Shown piece by piece: positions 45,048-54,019 of a stretch of 64,000 nt of DNA (the stretch's first letter is position 1; each line of letters begins with the position of its first letter). A program made the position numbers and the translations under genes. Below the pieces are notes generated by a model. The model was not told the origin of the DNA, did no database searches, and was given only the letters and a program-made list of their open reading frames with translations. Source of the DNA: Shewanella sp. AS1 (GTDB lineage Bacteria; Pseudomonadota; Gammaproteobacteria; Enterobacterales; Shewanellaceae); NCBI RefSeq assembly GCF_021412565.1, contig NZ_JAKCLJ010000009.1:1-64000 (forward strand), in the 5' to 3' direction.

Positions 45048-45773
45048 TTAAGCTTTTAATTCCGCATTGTGATAGACGTTTTGCACATCGTCACAATCTT
45101 CCAGTGCCGCGATAAACTTCTCGAACTGCTCAATCACTTCAGGATCGGTTATTTCTGTCATGGTTTGCGGCACGAAGGCGATCTCTTCCACTTCCAGCTC
45201 AGTATCTGGCATGGCATCGTTCAGTGCGGTTTTCGCCTTGTTAAACTCTGTGTGAGGTGCAAAGACGCTGATGATACCCTCTTCCACTTCGATGTCGGCT
45301 ACGTCCACATCGGCCATCATTAACAGCTCAAGTACGGCTTCTTCATCCTCACCCTTAAAGGCAAAGACGGCTTGATGGTCGAACATATGGCCAACAGTGC
45401 CTGGGCCGCCAAGCTTAGCATCGTTTTTCACGAAGGCCTGACGCACTTCGGTGAAAGTACGTTTGCCGTTGTCGGTAAGACAATCGACTATCACCATAGC
45501 GCCGCCAGGGCTAAAGCCTTCGTAACGTGCGGTTTCATAATCTTCACCAGCGCCGCCTTTGGCTTTTTCCAATGCGCGCTCAATCACATGAGCAGGCACC
45601 TGATCTTTTTTCGCCTTAGCGATCATGTGGCGCAGGGACAAGTTGCCGTCGGGATCGGGGCCGCCATTTTTTGCGCAAACATAGAGTTCTTTCCCGTAGC
45701 GAGAATAAAGTCTCGTTTTTTGTCCAGCCGTTTTGGCCATAGATTCTTTGCGGTTTTGGTACGCTCTTCCCAT
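45048..45773 (-). CDS. YebC/PmpR-family protein, YeeN-like paralogue
   Basis: The 241-residue protein belongs to the YebC/TACO1 family, whose members act as DNA-binding regulators or as helpers of translation of difficult sequences. The N-terminus [23 protein letters not shown], the [18 protein letters not shown] segment and the C-terminal [14 protein letters not shown] are closer to E. coli YeeN than to YebC next to ruvC. A paralogue is therefore expected elsewhere in the genome. It stands alone, with a terminator behind it. The role is unproven. Confidence 0.88.
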   Translation of the reverse strand: MGRAYQNRKESMAKTAGQKTRLYSRYGKELYVCAKNGGPDPDGNLSLRHMIAKAKKDQVPAHVIERALEKAKGGAGEDYETARYEGFSPGGAMVIVDCLTDNGKRTFTEVRQAFVKNDAKLGGPGTVGHMFDHQAVFAFKGEDEEAVLELLMMADVDVADIEVEEGIISVFAPHTEFNKAKTALNDAMPDTELEVEEIAFVPQTMTEITDPEVIEQFEKFIAALEDCDDVQNVYHNAELKA

Positions 45774-45883
45774 CTTTGCTCAATCTCTGTGCTAAAAAAA
45801 TTGCGGCAATTTTAGCAGCTTTATTGGCAGTTTTGCAGACTTGAAGCCGGATTTTATCGATTCCTTGGCCTGGGCTGAGTTTT

Positions 45884-46816
45884 TTAGCGTTTGAGTTCGA
45901 GAAACTCTGGGATCTCCAGCACTTCATCGGGCCTGTTCTCCAGTAGTGTCTGATAGAAAAACTCGATAAAGGCGCGGTATTTTCGGGGTAAGTAGGCGCG
46001 GCGAGGAAAGCTGAGCGTGACACAGGTTTGTGCCATGGGGAAATCCTGGAGCAGGCTGACTAATGTGCCCTCCTGTAGGGCGTTTTGTGCGATGAGATTC
46101 GGCACTGTGGCTATGCCCAAACCTTCGATTGCCGCTTCTCGTGCTAGGGTCACATTATTGACCGACAGCTGGGCTTCTGGCTCAACCGTGAGCCATTTTT
46201 TGCCATCAAACAGGGTCCAGCCGCCATCGATATGGGTCGATTTTAATTGGATTGCCTTGTGATCTTGCAGCTCATCTGGGGTTTTAGGCTCGCCATATTT
46301 TGCCAGGTAGCTAGGGCTGGCCATCAAAGATTTGACCGTATTGAGCACCCGATAGGACTGTAATCTGGGATCGGCCACCTCGGCGACCTGGAACAGGATA
46401 TCCACTCCCTCCTCAATCACATCCACTTTGCGGTTGGTTAACTCGGCCTCCATCTTTATCTCGGGATAGCGTTCTAAAAAGCGAGCGAAGATGCGGCCAA
46501 AAAACAGCTGACCTAACTCTATGGGGCAAACTATGGCTAAATTGCCCGTGATAGTGTCCTGACTGGCGCTGAGCTGATCTTCGGCGCTTTGCAGATCGAT
46601 TAAGATCCGCTGGATCTTATTGTAATAGGCACTTCCCGCCTCGGTGAGCTTGAGTGCCCGTGTGGTGCGATACAAAAGCTGCACACCTGAGTCGGTTTCC
46701 AACTCGGCAATCTTTCGGCTAACAGTGGCCTTAGTCAAACCTAGGGCTTTGGCGGCTTTAGTAAAGCTGCCTTTCTCCACCACTTGGGCAAACATCTGAA
46801 TACGGTTTAAATCCAT
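45884..46816 (-). CDS. LysR-family transcriptional regulator
   Basis: The 310 residues start MDLNRIQMFAQVVEKGSFTKAAKALGLTKATVSRKIAELE, the LysR helix-turn-helix (about 1-60), followed by a CrgA-type effector domain (about 90-290). It is divergent from the emrAB-like operon 105 bp away, and by the usual LysR arrangement it should regulate that pump. Inverted repeats in the shared gap fit this. The effector is unknown. Confidence 0.92.
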   Translation of the reverse strand: MDLNRIQMFAQVVEKGSFTKAAKALGLTKATVSRKIAELETDSGVQLLYRTTRALKLTEAGSAYYNKIQRILIDLQSAEDQLSASQDTITGNLAIVCPIELGQLFFGRIFARFLERYPEIKMEAELTNRKVDVIEEGVDILFQVAEVADPRLQSYRVLNTVKSLMASPSYLAKYGEPKTPDELQDHKAIQLKSTHIDGGWTLFDGKKWLTVEPEAQLSVNNVTLAREAAIEGLGIATVPNLIAQNALQEGTLVSLLQDFPMAQTCVTLSFPRRAYLPRKYRAFIEFFYQTLLENRPDEVLEIPEFLELKR

Positions 46817-46820
46817 TATT

Positions 46821-46889
46821 GTTACACCAGTGAAACAGTTAGTAATTTTTTAGGTATCTAATAAATATTATAAGACAGTAGTAAACTGT
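46821..46889. promoter_or_regulatory. Inverted repeats in the LysR-emrA intergenic region
   Basis: Two dyads stand between the divergent genes: GTTACAC-CA-GTGAAAC (46821-46836) and ACAGT-AGTAA-ACTGT (46875-46889). The second has the T-N11-A size typical of LysR sites. Which one is bound cannot be told from sequence. Confidence 0.5.
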
Positions 46890-46921
46890 GTGACCTAGAT
46901 CAAGATTTATTTGGAGTCACA

Positions 46922-47983
46922 ATGTCAAAGCGCCGATTGTTAATTTTGTTCCCTCTAGTGGGACTGACTCTCATTGTGGGAGGGGTTTATTGGTGGCAGC
47001 AGATCCGCTTTGTCGAGTCCACAGACAATGCCTACGTGGAAGCGGATATCTCCAACATCAGTGTCAAGGTGCCAGGCTATGTGGTCAGCACAGATGTGAC
47101 AGATAATCAGCATGTTAAGAAAGGCCAGTTGCTGGCGGTGTTAGAGTCAGATCAATACCGGGCTAAGGTTGCCCAGAGCCAGGCCAATTTTGACAGCAGC
47201 AATGCCGAACTGCAGACCCTGGCGGCGAAAGTCGCGCTGCAACACGCACTTATCCGCCAGGCGAGTGCGGCGGTTACCACGGCCAAGGCCGAGCAGGTAC
47301 GCGCCTCTCAGCAGTTAACACGCACCAATCAGCTTAAACATCAGGATTACAGCTCCCAGGATGAAGTGGATCAGGCCAAAGCGGACTTCGATTCGGCGGT
47401 GGGGCATCTCGATGAGGCCAACGCCGCGCTGGTGGCCAGGCAAGCGGAGCTGGAGGTGCTGAACGCGCAATTTGTGCAGAGTCAGTCTCAGGTGGATTTA
47501 GCTAAGGCCGGGCTCGATCTGGCACAAATTCAGCTTGCGGATACTCAGATCCGCGCCCCCTTCGATGGGGTGATAGGCAAGCGTGGCGCCCTGTCCGGCC
47601 AATATGTACAGCCAGGACAAGCGCTTTATAGTTTGGTACCAGAGGGCAAGGTGTGGATCACGGCCAATTTTAAAGAGACCCAGATCCAACATATGCAGCC
47701 AGGGCAGCAAGTACAGGTCTATCTCGATGCGTTTCCCGACAAAGCCTTTACAGGTGTTATCGATAGTCTGTCACCGGCTTCTGGTGCCAAATTCAGTCTG
47801 TTACCGGCGGAGAATGCCACGGGTAACTTCACTAAGATAGTGCAGCGAATTCCGGTGCGTATCCGCCTGGAGCTGGATTCGAGCGAGCGTATCGTCCCCG
47901 GCCTGAGTGCCGTGGTTAAGGTCGATACCCGCGACGACCCTCAGTCTCGTGCCCTCGCTAATAACACTAAGGCTGCACAATGA
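46922..47983 (+). CDS. HlyD/EmrA-family membrane fusion protein
   Basis: Periplasmic adaptor of a tripartite multidrug pump, 353 residues. One N-terminal membrane helix (about 6-26) is followed by the biotinyl-lipoyl-like domain (TDNAYVEADISNISVKVPGYV), a long alpha-helical hairpin (about 75-185), and the second half of the lipoyl domain (TQIRAPFDGVIGKRGALSGQYVQPGQ). The length and motifs fit EmrA/VceA. GGAG precedes the ATG. Its last 4 bp overlap the permease gene. An outer membrane factor is not encoded here. Confidence 0.93.
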   Translation: MSKRRLLILFPLVGLTLIVGGVYWWQQIRFVESTDNAYVEADISNISVKVPGYVVSTDVTDNQHVKKGQLLAVLESDQYRAKVAQSQANFDSSNAELQTLAAKVALQHALIRQASAAVTTAKAEQVRASQQLTRTNQLKHQDYSSQDEVDQAKADFDSAVGHLDEANAALVARQAELEVLNAQFVQSQSQVDLAKAGLDLAQIQLADTQIRAPFDGVIGKRGALSGQYVQPGQALYSLVPEGKVWITANFKETQIQHMQPGQQVQVYLDAFPDKAFTGVIDSLSPASGAKFSLLPAENATGNFTKIVQRIPVRIRLELDSSERIVPGLSAVVKVDTRDDPQSRALANNTKAAQ

Positions 47984-49551
47984 GCGAGCTTGCCCTGGAC
48001 TCACAGACCGACATTCCTCAAGGCTATGAGCGGGGGAGTTTTCGCTCCTGGATAGGGGTGATGGCGGGTCTGATCGGCGCCTTTATGGCGATTCTGGATA
48101 TTCAGATCACCAACGCTTCGATGAAGGAGATCCAGGGCAGTCTGGGGGCGACTCTGGAGGAGGGCTCCTGGATCTCCACCGCCTATCTGGTGGCCGAAAT
48201 GATCGCCATTCCTCTCTCGGGCTGGCTGAGTCAGGGCTTGTCGGTCAGGCGCTACCTGCTGTGGAGCACAACGGCCTTTATTCTGGCATCTATTTTGTGC
48301 TCTCTCTCCTGGAATCTGGAGTCCATGATAGTCTTTCGCGCCCTGCAGGGATTCTTCGGCGGCGCGCTTATTCCCCTGGCGTTTCGCTTGATTCTGGAGC
48401 TGTTGCCCGATAATAAACGGGCGACCGGCATGGCGCTCTTTGGGGTGACAGCCACTTTTGCGCCCTCTATCGGCCCGACACTGGGCGGTTGGCTGACCGA
48501 GCAATTTAGCTGGCACTATCTGTTCTACATCAATCTGCCGCCCGGACTGCTGGTGCTGGGGATGCTCGCCTATGGCTTGCAGGCTAAACCCATAGCCTGG
48601 CAACAATTGAAAAACGCCGACTATTCGGGGATCCTTACCATGGCGCTGGGGATGGGGTGTCTGGAGGTGGTGCTGGAGGAGGGCAACCGCAAAGACTGGT
48701 TTGGCAGCGATCTTATCCAATCTCTGGCGATTATCGCGGCGCTCAATTTAAGCCTGTTTGTCTATATTCAGCTGAAGAAAAGTGCGCCTCTGGTTAACCT
48801 CAGATTATTAGGGCAGAGGGATTTTGCGCTGTCCACTATCGCCTATTTTCTGCTTGGGCTGGCGCTGTTTGCCTCTATCTATATGATCCCCCTCTACCTG
48901 TCGCAGATCCACAACTATACACCGCTGGAGATAGGCGAAGTGATCATGTGGATGGGATTCCCCCAGTTACTGGTATTGCCCCTGGTGCCTCGGCTGGTGG
49001 AGCGTTTCGATGCCCGCTATCTTGCCGCATTCGGTTTTGCCCTGTTCGGGCTGAGCAACTATTTGAACAGCCAGATGACGCTGGATTTTGCAGGTGATCA
49101 GATGGTGCTGGCGCAGATAGTGCGCGCACTAGGACAGCCCTTTGTGATTGTGCCCATAGGCATAGTGGCCACCATGCATCTGCATAAGAGTGAGAACGCA
49201 TCGGCCTCGACCGTGCTTAACGTGATACGCAACCTAGGCGGCGCCTGCGGCATTGCTTTGGTGTCGACCCTTATCGATGTGCAGTACCGTACCCATTTTG
49301 CCGATATGAAGCAGACGGTCAGCGCCGTGAGCAGCCAAGCCTATGAATATCTTAATCAAACCACTCAGATGTTAATTCAGGGCGGGTCCGATCCCATTAC
49401 TGCCAAGGCGCAGGCCAATGCGCTGCTGGCGAAAACCATGATGCAGCAGGCCTATATTCAGGCCTACAACGATGTGTTTTTGATCATCTCTGGATTACTT
49501 TTGATCGCCGTCCTGTCTGTGGTGCTGATCAGAAAACCGACTCAGGCCTAG
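47980..49551 (+). CDS. DHA2-family (EmrB/QacA) multidrug MFS transporter
   Basis: Inner membrane drug:proton antiporter of 523 residues with 14 predicted spans. Motif A-like and motif C segments of DHA2 proteins are visible (IQITNASMKEIQGSLG, SWISTAYLVAEMIAIPLSGWL, GVTATFAPSIGPTLGGWLTE, FYINLPPGLLVLG). The start overlaps the end of the adaptor gene (ATGA), so the two are translationally coupled and work together, probably with a TolC-type channel encoded elsewhere. Confidence 0.94.
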   Translation: MSELALDSQTDIPQGYERGSFRSWIGVMAGLIGAFMAILDIQITNASMKEIQGSLGATLEEGSWISTAYLVAEMIAIPLSGWLSQGLSVRRYLLWSTTAFILASILCSLSWNLESMIVFRALQGFFGGALIPLAFRLILELLPDNKRATGMALFGVTATFAPSIGPTLGGWLTEQFSWHYLFYINLPPGLLVLGMLAYGLQAKPIAWQQLKNADYSGILTMALGMGCLEVVLEEGNRKDWFGSDLIQSLAIIAALNLSLFVYIQLKKSAPLVNLRLLGQRDFALSTIAYFLLGLALFASIYMIPLYLSQIHNYTPLEIGEVIMWMGFPQLLVLPLVPRLVERFDARYLAAFGFALFGLSNYLNSQMTLDFAGDQMVLAQIVRALGQPFVIVPIGIVATMHLHKSENASASTVLNVIRNLGGACGIALVSTLIDVQYRTHFADMKQTVSAVSSQAYEYLNQTTQMLIQGGSDPITAKAQANALLAKTMMQQAYIQAYNDVFLIISGLLLIAVLSVVLIRKPTQA

Positions 49552-49613
49552 TGCTGTTTATCCTGTGGCTTTGTCTGTATGCTAGGTCGGCTTAATTGGA
49601 GAAGGAGTCGCGG

Positions 49614-50072
49614 GTGAATTGGCAAGATTATGGCTTTGCAGAACTGACCACAAAGCAGTTGTATCAGTTACTTAAAACTCGGGTGGATATTTTCGTTGTG
49701 GAGCAGAACTGTCCTTATCCTGAGCTGGACGGTAAAGATTGTTTGTCCGATACCCGCCATCTACTGGCCACAGATGAACAGGGCTCAGTTTTGGCCTATG
49801 CCAGAGTGCTGGCGCCCGGGGTGAGTTATTCAGATGCCAGCATTGGCAGAGTATTAGTGGTCGAAGCGGCGCGCAATCAGGGACTGGCCTTTGAGTTGAT
49901 GCAGCGCGCTATCGCTATCGCCAGACGTCAATGGCCACAGACGGCGATTCAGATCGGCGCTCAGGCACATCTGCAAGGGTTTTATCAAGGTCTGGGGTTT
50001 GTCACCGAGTCGGCGGTTTATCTGGAGGACGGTATTCCTCACGTGGACATGCGGTTGGCGGCAATGGATTAG
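49614..50072 (+). CDS. elaA: GNAT-family acetyltransferase ElaA
   Basis: The 152-residue protein starting at GTG 49614 (VNWQDYGFAELTTKQLYQLL) matches E. coli ElaA (LRxxVFVVEQNCPYPELDGKD and the C-terminal AYxEDGIPHVDM region). GAGAAGGAG lies 6 nt upstream and decides the start; an in-frame TTG at 49596 is less likely. The GNAT acetyl-CoA motif is near 85-100 (RVLVVEAARNQGLAFELM). The substrate is unknown. Confidence 0.92.
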   Translation: MNWQDYGFAELTTKQLYQLLKTRVDIFVVEQNCPYPELDGKDCLSDTRHLLATDEQGSVLAYARVLAPGVSYSDASIGRVLVVEAARNQGLAFELMQRAIAIARRQWPQTAIQIGAQAHLQGFYQGLGFVTESAVYLEDGIPHVDMRLAAMD

Positions 50073-50090
50073 AGCCTGTTTCTGACAGAA

Positions 50091-50117
50091 TAAAGGAGCA
50101 CAAATGGTGCTCCTTTA
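50091..50117. terminator. Hairpin between elaA and the small unknown gene
   Basis: TAAAGGAGCAC (50091-50101) pairs perfectly with 50107-50117 around five bases. The following T tract is weak on both strands, so it is a possible bidirectional terminator. Confidence 0.6.
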
Positions 50118-50158
50118 TGTCGGGAAATCATCTTCTTATTAGCTAAGCTATGGAGATG

Positions 50159-50404
50159 TTAGTTCCTCAAGTGGATCTTTGGACTATCGTCAATATCCCC
50201 GTATCTATCTATGGTAGATAGTCGATCGTGTTGCGCGATAACGGCCAGAGGTCCAGATGGCAAATGACGGACGAACAACAGCCGATAACCAAATCGGTGC
50301 AGGTTATAGAGGGAAATTTTTTGCTCGGCACTCATCAAAGTCCAATGTTCTTCGCTATGCCGTACTATCCCACGCCTGTCTTGCAGTTGCTGTACTATTT
50401 GCAT
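50159..50404 (-). CDS. Small hypothetical protein
   Basis: From ATG 50404 the product has 81 residues; an ATG at 50443 would give 94. No Shine-Dalgarno is convincing for either. The sequence reads like a real protein: HSEEHWTLMSAEQKISLYNLHRFGYRLLFVR, then SGPLAVIAQHDRLSTIDRYGDID, ending PKIHLRN. I recall short gammaproteobacterial proteins of this shape but no function. It lacks membrane segments and Cys. It is convergent with elaA. Confidence 0.6.
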   Translation of the reverse strand: MQIVQQLQDRRGIVRHSEEHWTLMSAEQKISLYNLHRFGYRLLFVRHLPSGPLAVIAQHDRLSTIDRYGDIDDSPKIHLRN

Positions 50405-50718
50405 CTTTATTATCTTTATGCGTATGAAGGCTAATGCAGCCATTCTTTAAAAGGTAAGCCTTAATCCAGCTAAATCTTGCTCGATTAAAATTTACCTGTG
50501 CAGTCTAGCTTTTTATATCTGCGCATTAATTGAACGAGATCAATTTATCGGTCAATTTCTCAGTATTTTTGACTCTTTTGTGTCGAACATAACACTGTTT
50601 AATCTATCCCCAATAGTGAAGTCTGCTGTTTTTGTCTTTTAATTTTCGCTTAAAAGTGGTTAATGCTCATTTAAGCAATAGCTTTTGACTGCTTTGGTAT
50701 CGCTTGATGATCGCCTTT
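50405..50718. other. Gap between the small unknown gene and mscS
   Basis: AT-rich stretch of about 310 bp. No gene, RNA or clear promoter was recognised. It would hold the promoter of the small unknown gene. Confidence 0.5.
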
Positions 50719-51591
50719 TTATCCTCTTTCTATATGGATCTCCCGTACTGGGCAGGGGATGGTGATCCCGGCTTCTTGCAATGCGTTTATCAGTGCTAAG
50801 TTCACTTGATACTTATGCTGATAGTAATGTTGCGTGGGGATCCAGTAACGTATGCCAAGTTCAATGCCAATGCTGTTAAACCCCTCAATGCCTATCTGGG
50901 CCGCTCTCTCCTGGCTGATGGCGGGATTATTCGCCAGTAGATTGTTGAGTATGGCGATCACTCGATCCACATCTGTATCGTATTGCAGATTAAAGTGAGT
51001 AGTTACTAATTTGAACTCGAAGGAGTTGTGGAGTATCTCCCCAATAATGTGTTTATTAGGGATAGAGATCACTTCCCCCTCTTCGTTGGTTAATAGGGTC
51101 AAGCCTAAATGGATCTCTTTGACGACACCGCTAACCCCTTTGACTTCGATAGTATTGCCTATAACAAAAGGGCGAGTGACGATTATGGTGATCCCGGCGG
51201 CATAGTTAGACAGCATCCCCTGCAGGGCTAAACCCGCACCGAGAGAGGCGGCACCTATCGCGGCGACCATAGGGGTAATACTGATCCCGAGTTTTCCCAG
51301 TGCTATCACGGCGAAGATGATGAGCACTAAAATACGCACTAAGTTAGAGACAAAATTGCTCAGGGTGATGTCGATATCATGTTTCTTAAACTGATTGGCG
51401 ACGATATGGGAGCTCTTATTGGCGACCCAAAGTCCTAGCAGTAAGATAAGTGTCGCCCCAACCAGCTGAAAGCTATAATTGACCAGAAATTCGGTCAGTA
51501 GATCGTAGACATTTTGCAGCTGTGCCAGCTCCTGCTCTAAACCATTTTCATTCATCGTTTTGTCCCTGAACTCTGTGTCGATTTCATTCAT
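50719..51591 (-). CDS. Small-conductance mechanosensitive channel, MscS family
   Basis: Inner membrane channel that opens on membrane tension to release solutes after hypo-osmotic shock. The 290 residues show three spans (about 38-60, 83-103, 108-140). TM3 has the Gly/Ala-rich packing pattern AAIGAASLGAGLALQGMLSN, followed by GITIIVTRPFVIGNTIEV and the cytoplasmic beta domain (IPNKHIIGE). ATG 51591 is used; ATG 51555 has a better GGGA upstream and would remove 12 residues. Confidence 0.92.
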   Translation of the reverse strand: MNEIDTEFRDKTMNENGLEQELAQLQNVYDLLTEFLVNYSFQLVGATLILLLGLWVANKSSHIVANQFKKHDIDITLSNFVSNLVRILVLIIFAVIALGKLGISITPMVAAIGAASLGAGLALQGMLSNYAAGITIIVTRPFVIGNTIEVKGVSGVVKEIHLGLTLLTNEEGEVISIPNKHIIGEILHNSFEFKLVTTHFNLQYDTDVDRVIAILNNLLANNPAISQERAAQIGIEGFNSIGIELGIRYWIPTQHYYQHKYQVNLALINALQEAGITIPCPVREIHIERG

Positions 51592-51756
51592 GTTACTTAA
51601 TTTTCAACGATTTGATAACGCTAATCTGATACTTGTCAACCAGAGTCTCAAAGCGTGAGAGGCTTCAAGCTCTGCTTATCATGTCGCCTAAGCTGCCTCT
51701 GATTAGGTTATAGTTGAAACGAGCCAATCGGGTATAAAAATTGATTAGGAAAAAGT

Positions 51757-52230
51757 ATGAAAGCAACTGTAATAAAAGTGATGCTACTGGCTCTAGGTAT
51801 CTTGATCTCCCTAACTGTATGGGCAGCAGAACTGGCAATGGACGACACACTTCCGGCCTTTGAACTGCAGGATCAACATGAACAGACCATGAGACTGACT
51901 GAGGATACGCGCATCTTGCTATTTAGCCGGGGAATGCAGGCGAGTGAGACAATCAATCAGGCCTTGACCTCTTTGAGCTCAGAAAAGCTGCCGCAAGATC
52001 TGCTTTATGTGGCCGATATCAGCGCTATGCCCTCATTGATAGCTAAGTTTGTTGCCCTGCCGCAGATGCGTGATCTGCCCTTTAGGATTGCACTGGACAG
52101 CGAGGGGGAGCTAACCCGAGACTGGCCCGGCGATGCTAAGCGCGCCACTGTGATTAAGCTTGAGCGTTTGACTGTTATCTCTATGACTCAGGTCGGCAGT
52201 AGCGAAGCCTTGCTTGAGGCCATTAAATAA
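51757..52230 (+). CDS. Periplasmic thioredoxin-fold-like protein without cysteines
   Basis: The 157-residue product has a clear signal peptide (VMLLALGILISLTVWA) and a mature part beginning with LPAFELQDQHEQTMRLTEDTRILLF, the start of an AhpC/TSA or YtfJ-like thioredoxin fold. The pattern LLFSRGM replaces the usual CxxC region, and no Cys occurs in the mature protein, so a redox role is unlikely. The C-terminus ends with a beta strand and helix (LLEAIK). Single gene. Function unknown. Confidence 0.78.
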   Translation: MKATVIKVMLLALGILISLTVWAAELAMDDTLPAFELQDQHEQTMRLTEDTRILLFSRGMQASETINQALTSLSSEKLPQDLLYVADISAMPSLIAKFVALPQMRDLPFRIALDSEGELTRDWPGDAKRATVIKLERLTVISMTQVGSSEALLEAIK

Positions 52231-52477
52231 ATTTTCATTTCTCTCTCTATATCCTGCTTATTTTTGTCCCCATCTTATCTCGTTTTCAGCTTAATAACTT
52301 GCTGTTTATTAACGCCTTTATTTAAGGTATTTGTTTGACTATATTCAAAGGTATAAAAAGTTGCTTTTTAAGCATAAAAATTCATTGCTATCAGATAAAA
52401 AATAGCGTTTACTTCGCACGATTTTTTTTACTGAGTTAACCACATCACTTTCACTTTGTTATGGAGATACTGGCGAG

Positions 52478-53653
52478 ATGAGCCAATTTCAAGCGATTGA
52501 TGTCAATGAGTATTACGACACTAACACCTTTGAACGTATTAAATCGTTTGCCGCCGACAAACCCACCCCGTTTGTCGTGATCGATACCCAGATTATTGCG
52601 AAACAATATGACGACATGGTGCGTAATTTTCCTTACGCCAACGTTTATTATGCTGTGAAAGCAAACCCCGCCCCCGAAGTGCTCAGTCTGCTGCGCGATA
52701 GAGGGTCGAATTTCGATATCGCCTCTATTTATGAACTCGATATGGTGATGAACCTTGGTGTCACCACAGACAGAGTCAGCTATGGTAACACCATTAAGAA
52801 ACGTAAAGATGTGCGTGAATTTTACGCCAGAGGCGTGCGTATGTTCGCCTCGGATTCTGAAGCGGATCTGCGTATGTTGGCAGAAGAAGCACCGGGTGCC
52901 CGTATCTATGTGCGTATCCTGACCGAAGGGACTCACACGGCAGACTGGCCTTTATCGCGCAAGTTTGGCTGTCAGAATGAGATGGCCTATGAGCTTTTGG
53001 TGTTAGCCAAGGAGCTTGGTCTTGAGCCCTATGGCATCTCTTTCCACGTCGGTTCGCAGCAGCGTGATATCGGCGCTTGGGATTCTGCCATCGGCAAGGT
53101 GAAGGTGATTTTCGACCGTCTGCAGGAAGAGCACGACATCAAGCTGAAGATGATCAACTTAGGCGGTGGCTTCCCGGCCAATTACCTGGATAAAACCAAT
53201 GAACTGGAGATGTACGCCCAAGAGATCACTCACTTTCTTAAGGACGACTTTGGTGACGATCTGCCTGAGATCATCCTGGAGCCTGGCCGCTCCTTGCTCT
53301 CTAACGCAGGTGTCTTAGTTTCTGAGGTGGTGCTGATCAGCAAGAAATCCTATACGGCGCTGGAACGCTGGGTGTTTACCGATGTGGGTAAATTCTCGGG
53401 TCTGATTGAAACCATGGATGAGGCGATCAAATTCCCCATCTACACCGAGCGTCAGGGTGAGCTGGATAAATGCGTGATCGCCGGCCCTACCTGCGACAGT
53501 GCCGATATCATGTATGAGCATTACAGCTATGGTTTGCCAACAGATTTAGCCATTGGCGATCGCATGTATTGGTTAACCGCCGGTGCCTATACTACCACCT
53601 ATTCGGCAGTCTGTTTTAACGGTTTCCCACCGCTTAAGGACTACTACCTCTAA
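52478..53653 (+). CDS. Fold-type III ornithine/lysine decarboxylase
   Basis: PLP enzyme of the alanine racemase-like fold that makes putrescine or cadaverine. The 391 residues have the PLP lysine in YYAVKANP (K61), the diphosphate-binding and His motif SFHVGSQQRD near 187, LGGGFPANY near 225, EPGRSLLSNAG near 270, and the catalytic Cys in GPTCDSADIMYE near 339. The size fits the bacterial lysine/ornithine enzymes of Vibrio and Pseudomonas SpeC type rather than E. coli SpeC. Substrate preference cannot be read from sequence. A terminator follows. Confidence 0.92.
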   Translation: MSQFQAIDVNEYYDTNTFERIKSFAADKPTPFVVIDTQIIAKQYDDMVRNFPYANVYYAVKANPAPEVLSLLRDRGSNFDIASIYELDMVMNLGVTTDRVSYGNTIKKRKDVREFYARGVRMFASDSEADLRMLAEEAPGARIYVRILTEGTHTADWPLSRKFGCQNEMAYELLVLAKELGLEPYGISFHVGSQQRDIGAWDSAIGKVKVIFDRLQEEHDIKLKMINLGGGFPANYLDKTNELEMYAQEITHFLKDDFGDDLPEIILEPGRSLLSNAGVLVSEVVLISKKSYTALERWVFTDVGKFSGLIETMDEAIKFPIYTERQGELDKCVIAGPTCDSADIMYEHYSYGLPTDLAIGDRMYWLTAGAYTTTYSAVCFNGFPPLKDYYL

Positions 53654-53661
53654 GCTTGTCT

Positions 53662-53700
53662 GGTCGCTGGTTCGATTTTGAGCCAGCGACCTTTTGTTTT
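53662..53700 (+). terminator. Terminator behind the decarboxylase
   Basis: GGTCGCTGG (53662-53670) pairs with CCAGCGACC (53683-53691), followed by TTTTGTTTTT. Confidence 0.9.
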
Positions 53701-53722
53701 TGCTCCTCGTCTAGGCACTCTT

Positions 53723-53764
53723 CTCTGTTTTTTTAACTCTGCTTTTTAAACTCTGCTTTTTAAT
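53723..53764. repeat. Three copies of a 14-bp repeat behind the decarboxylase gene
   Basis: CTCTGTTTTTTTAA, CTCTGCTTTTTAAA and CTCTGCTTTTTAAT stand head to tail at exact 14-bp steps. It lies 70 bp behind the stop codon, after the terminator. The 2 x 7 period recalls the array at rsd. Confidence 0.75.
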
Positions 53765-54019
53765 CTTGTGTGGCTTTGCCATCATGCGAGTATGATTTTC
53801 CCCGATTGGTTTTGCGCTCACCGCTAAACAAACTGGCATCACTGGGTGTAATTGCTATATTTTCACAGCGATAGATAAACAAGTTTGGTTAATTTTTTAC
53901 ATCAATCACGGGATTGCGTTTCAATAAAAATGTGATGAGGTTAACCTTATCGCCTTGGTTACTCAGTTAAAGTCCAAGGTGTAAGAATTTTATATTCAAA
54001 AATGAAAGGGGTTTACATA
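53765..54019. other. Upstream region of udp
   Basis: No gene seen. A half-match to a CRP site (TGTGA-TGAGGT-TAACC, about 53931-53946) is present; udp is CRP/CytR controlled in E. coli. The rest is AT-rich. Confidence 0.4.

Noticed and set aside
48001..48720. 239-residue antisense frame inside the MFS transporter
   Set aside because: Mirror of a GC-rich membrane protein gene; Gln/Arg-rich composition without any family match.
53931..53946. CRP site before udp
   Set aside because: Only the left half-site matches well (right half three of five); kept only as a remark.
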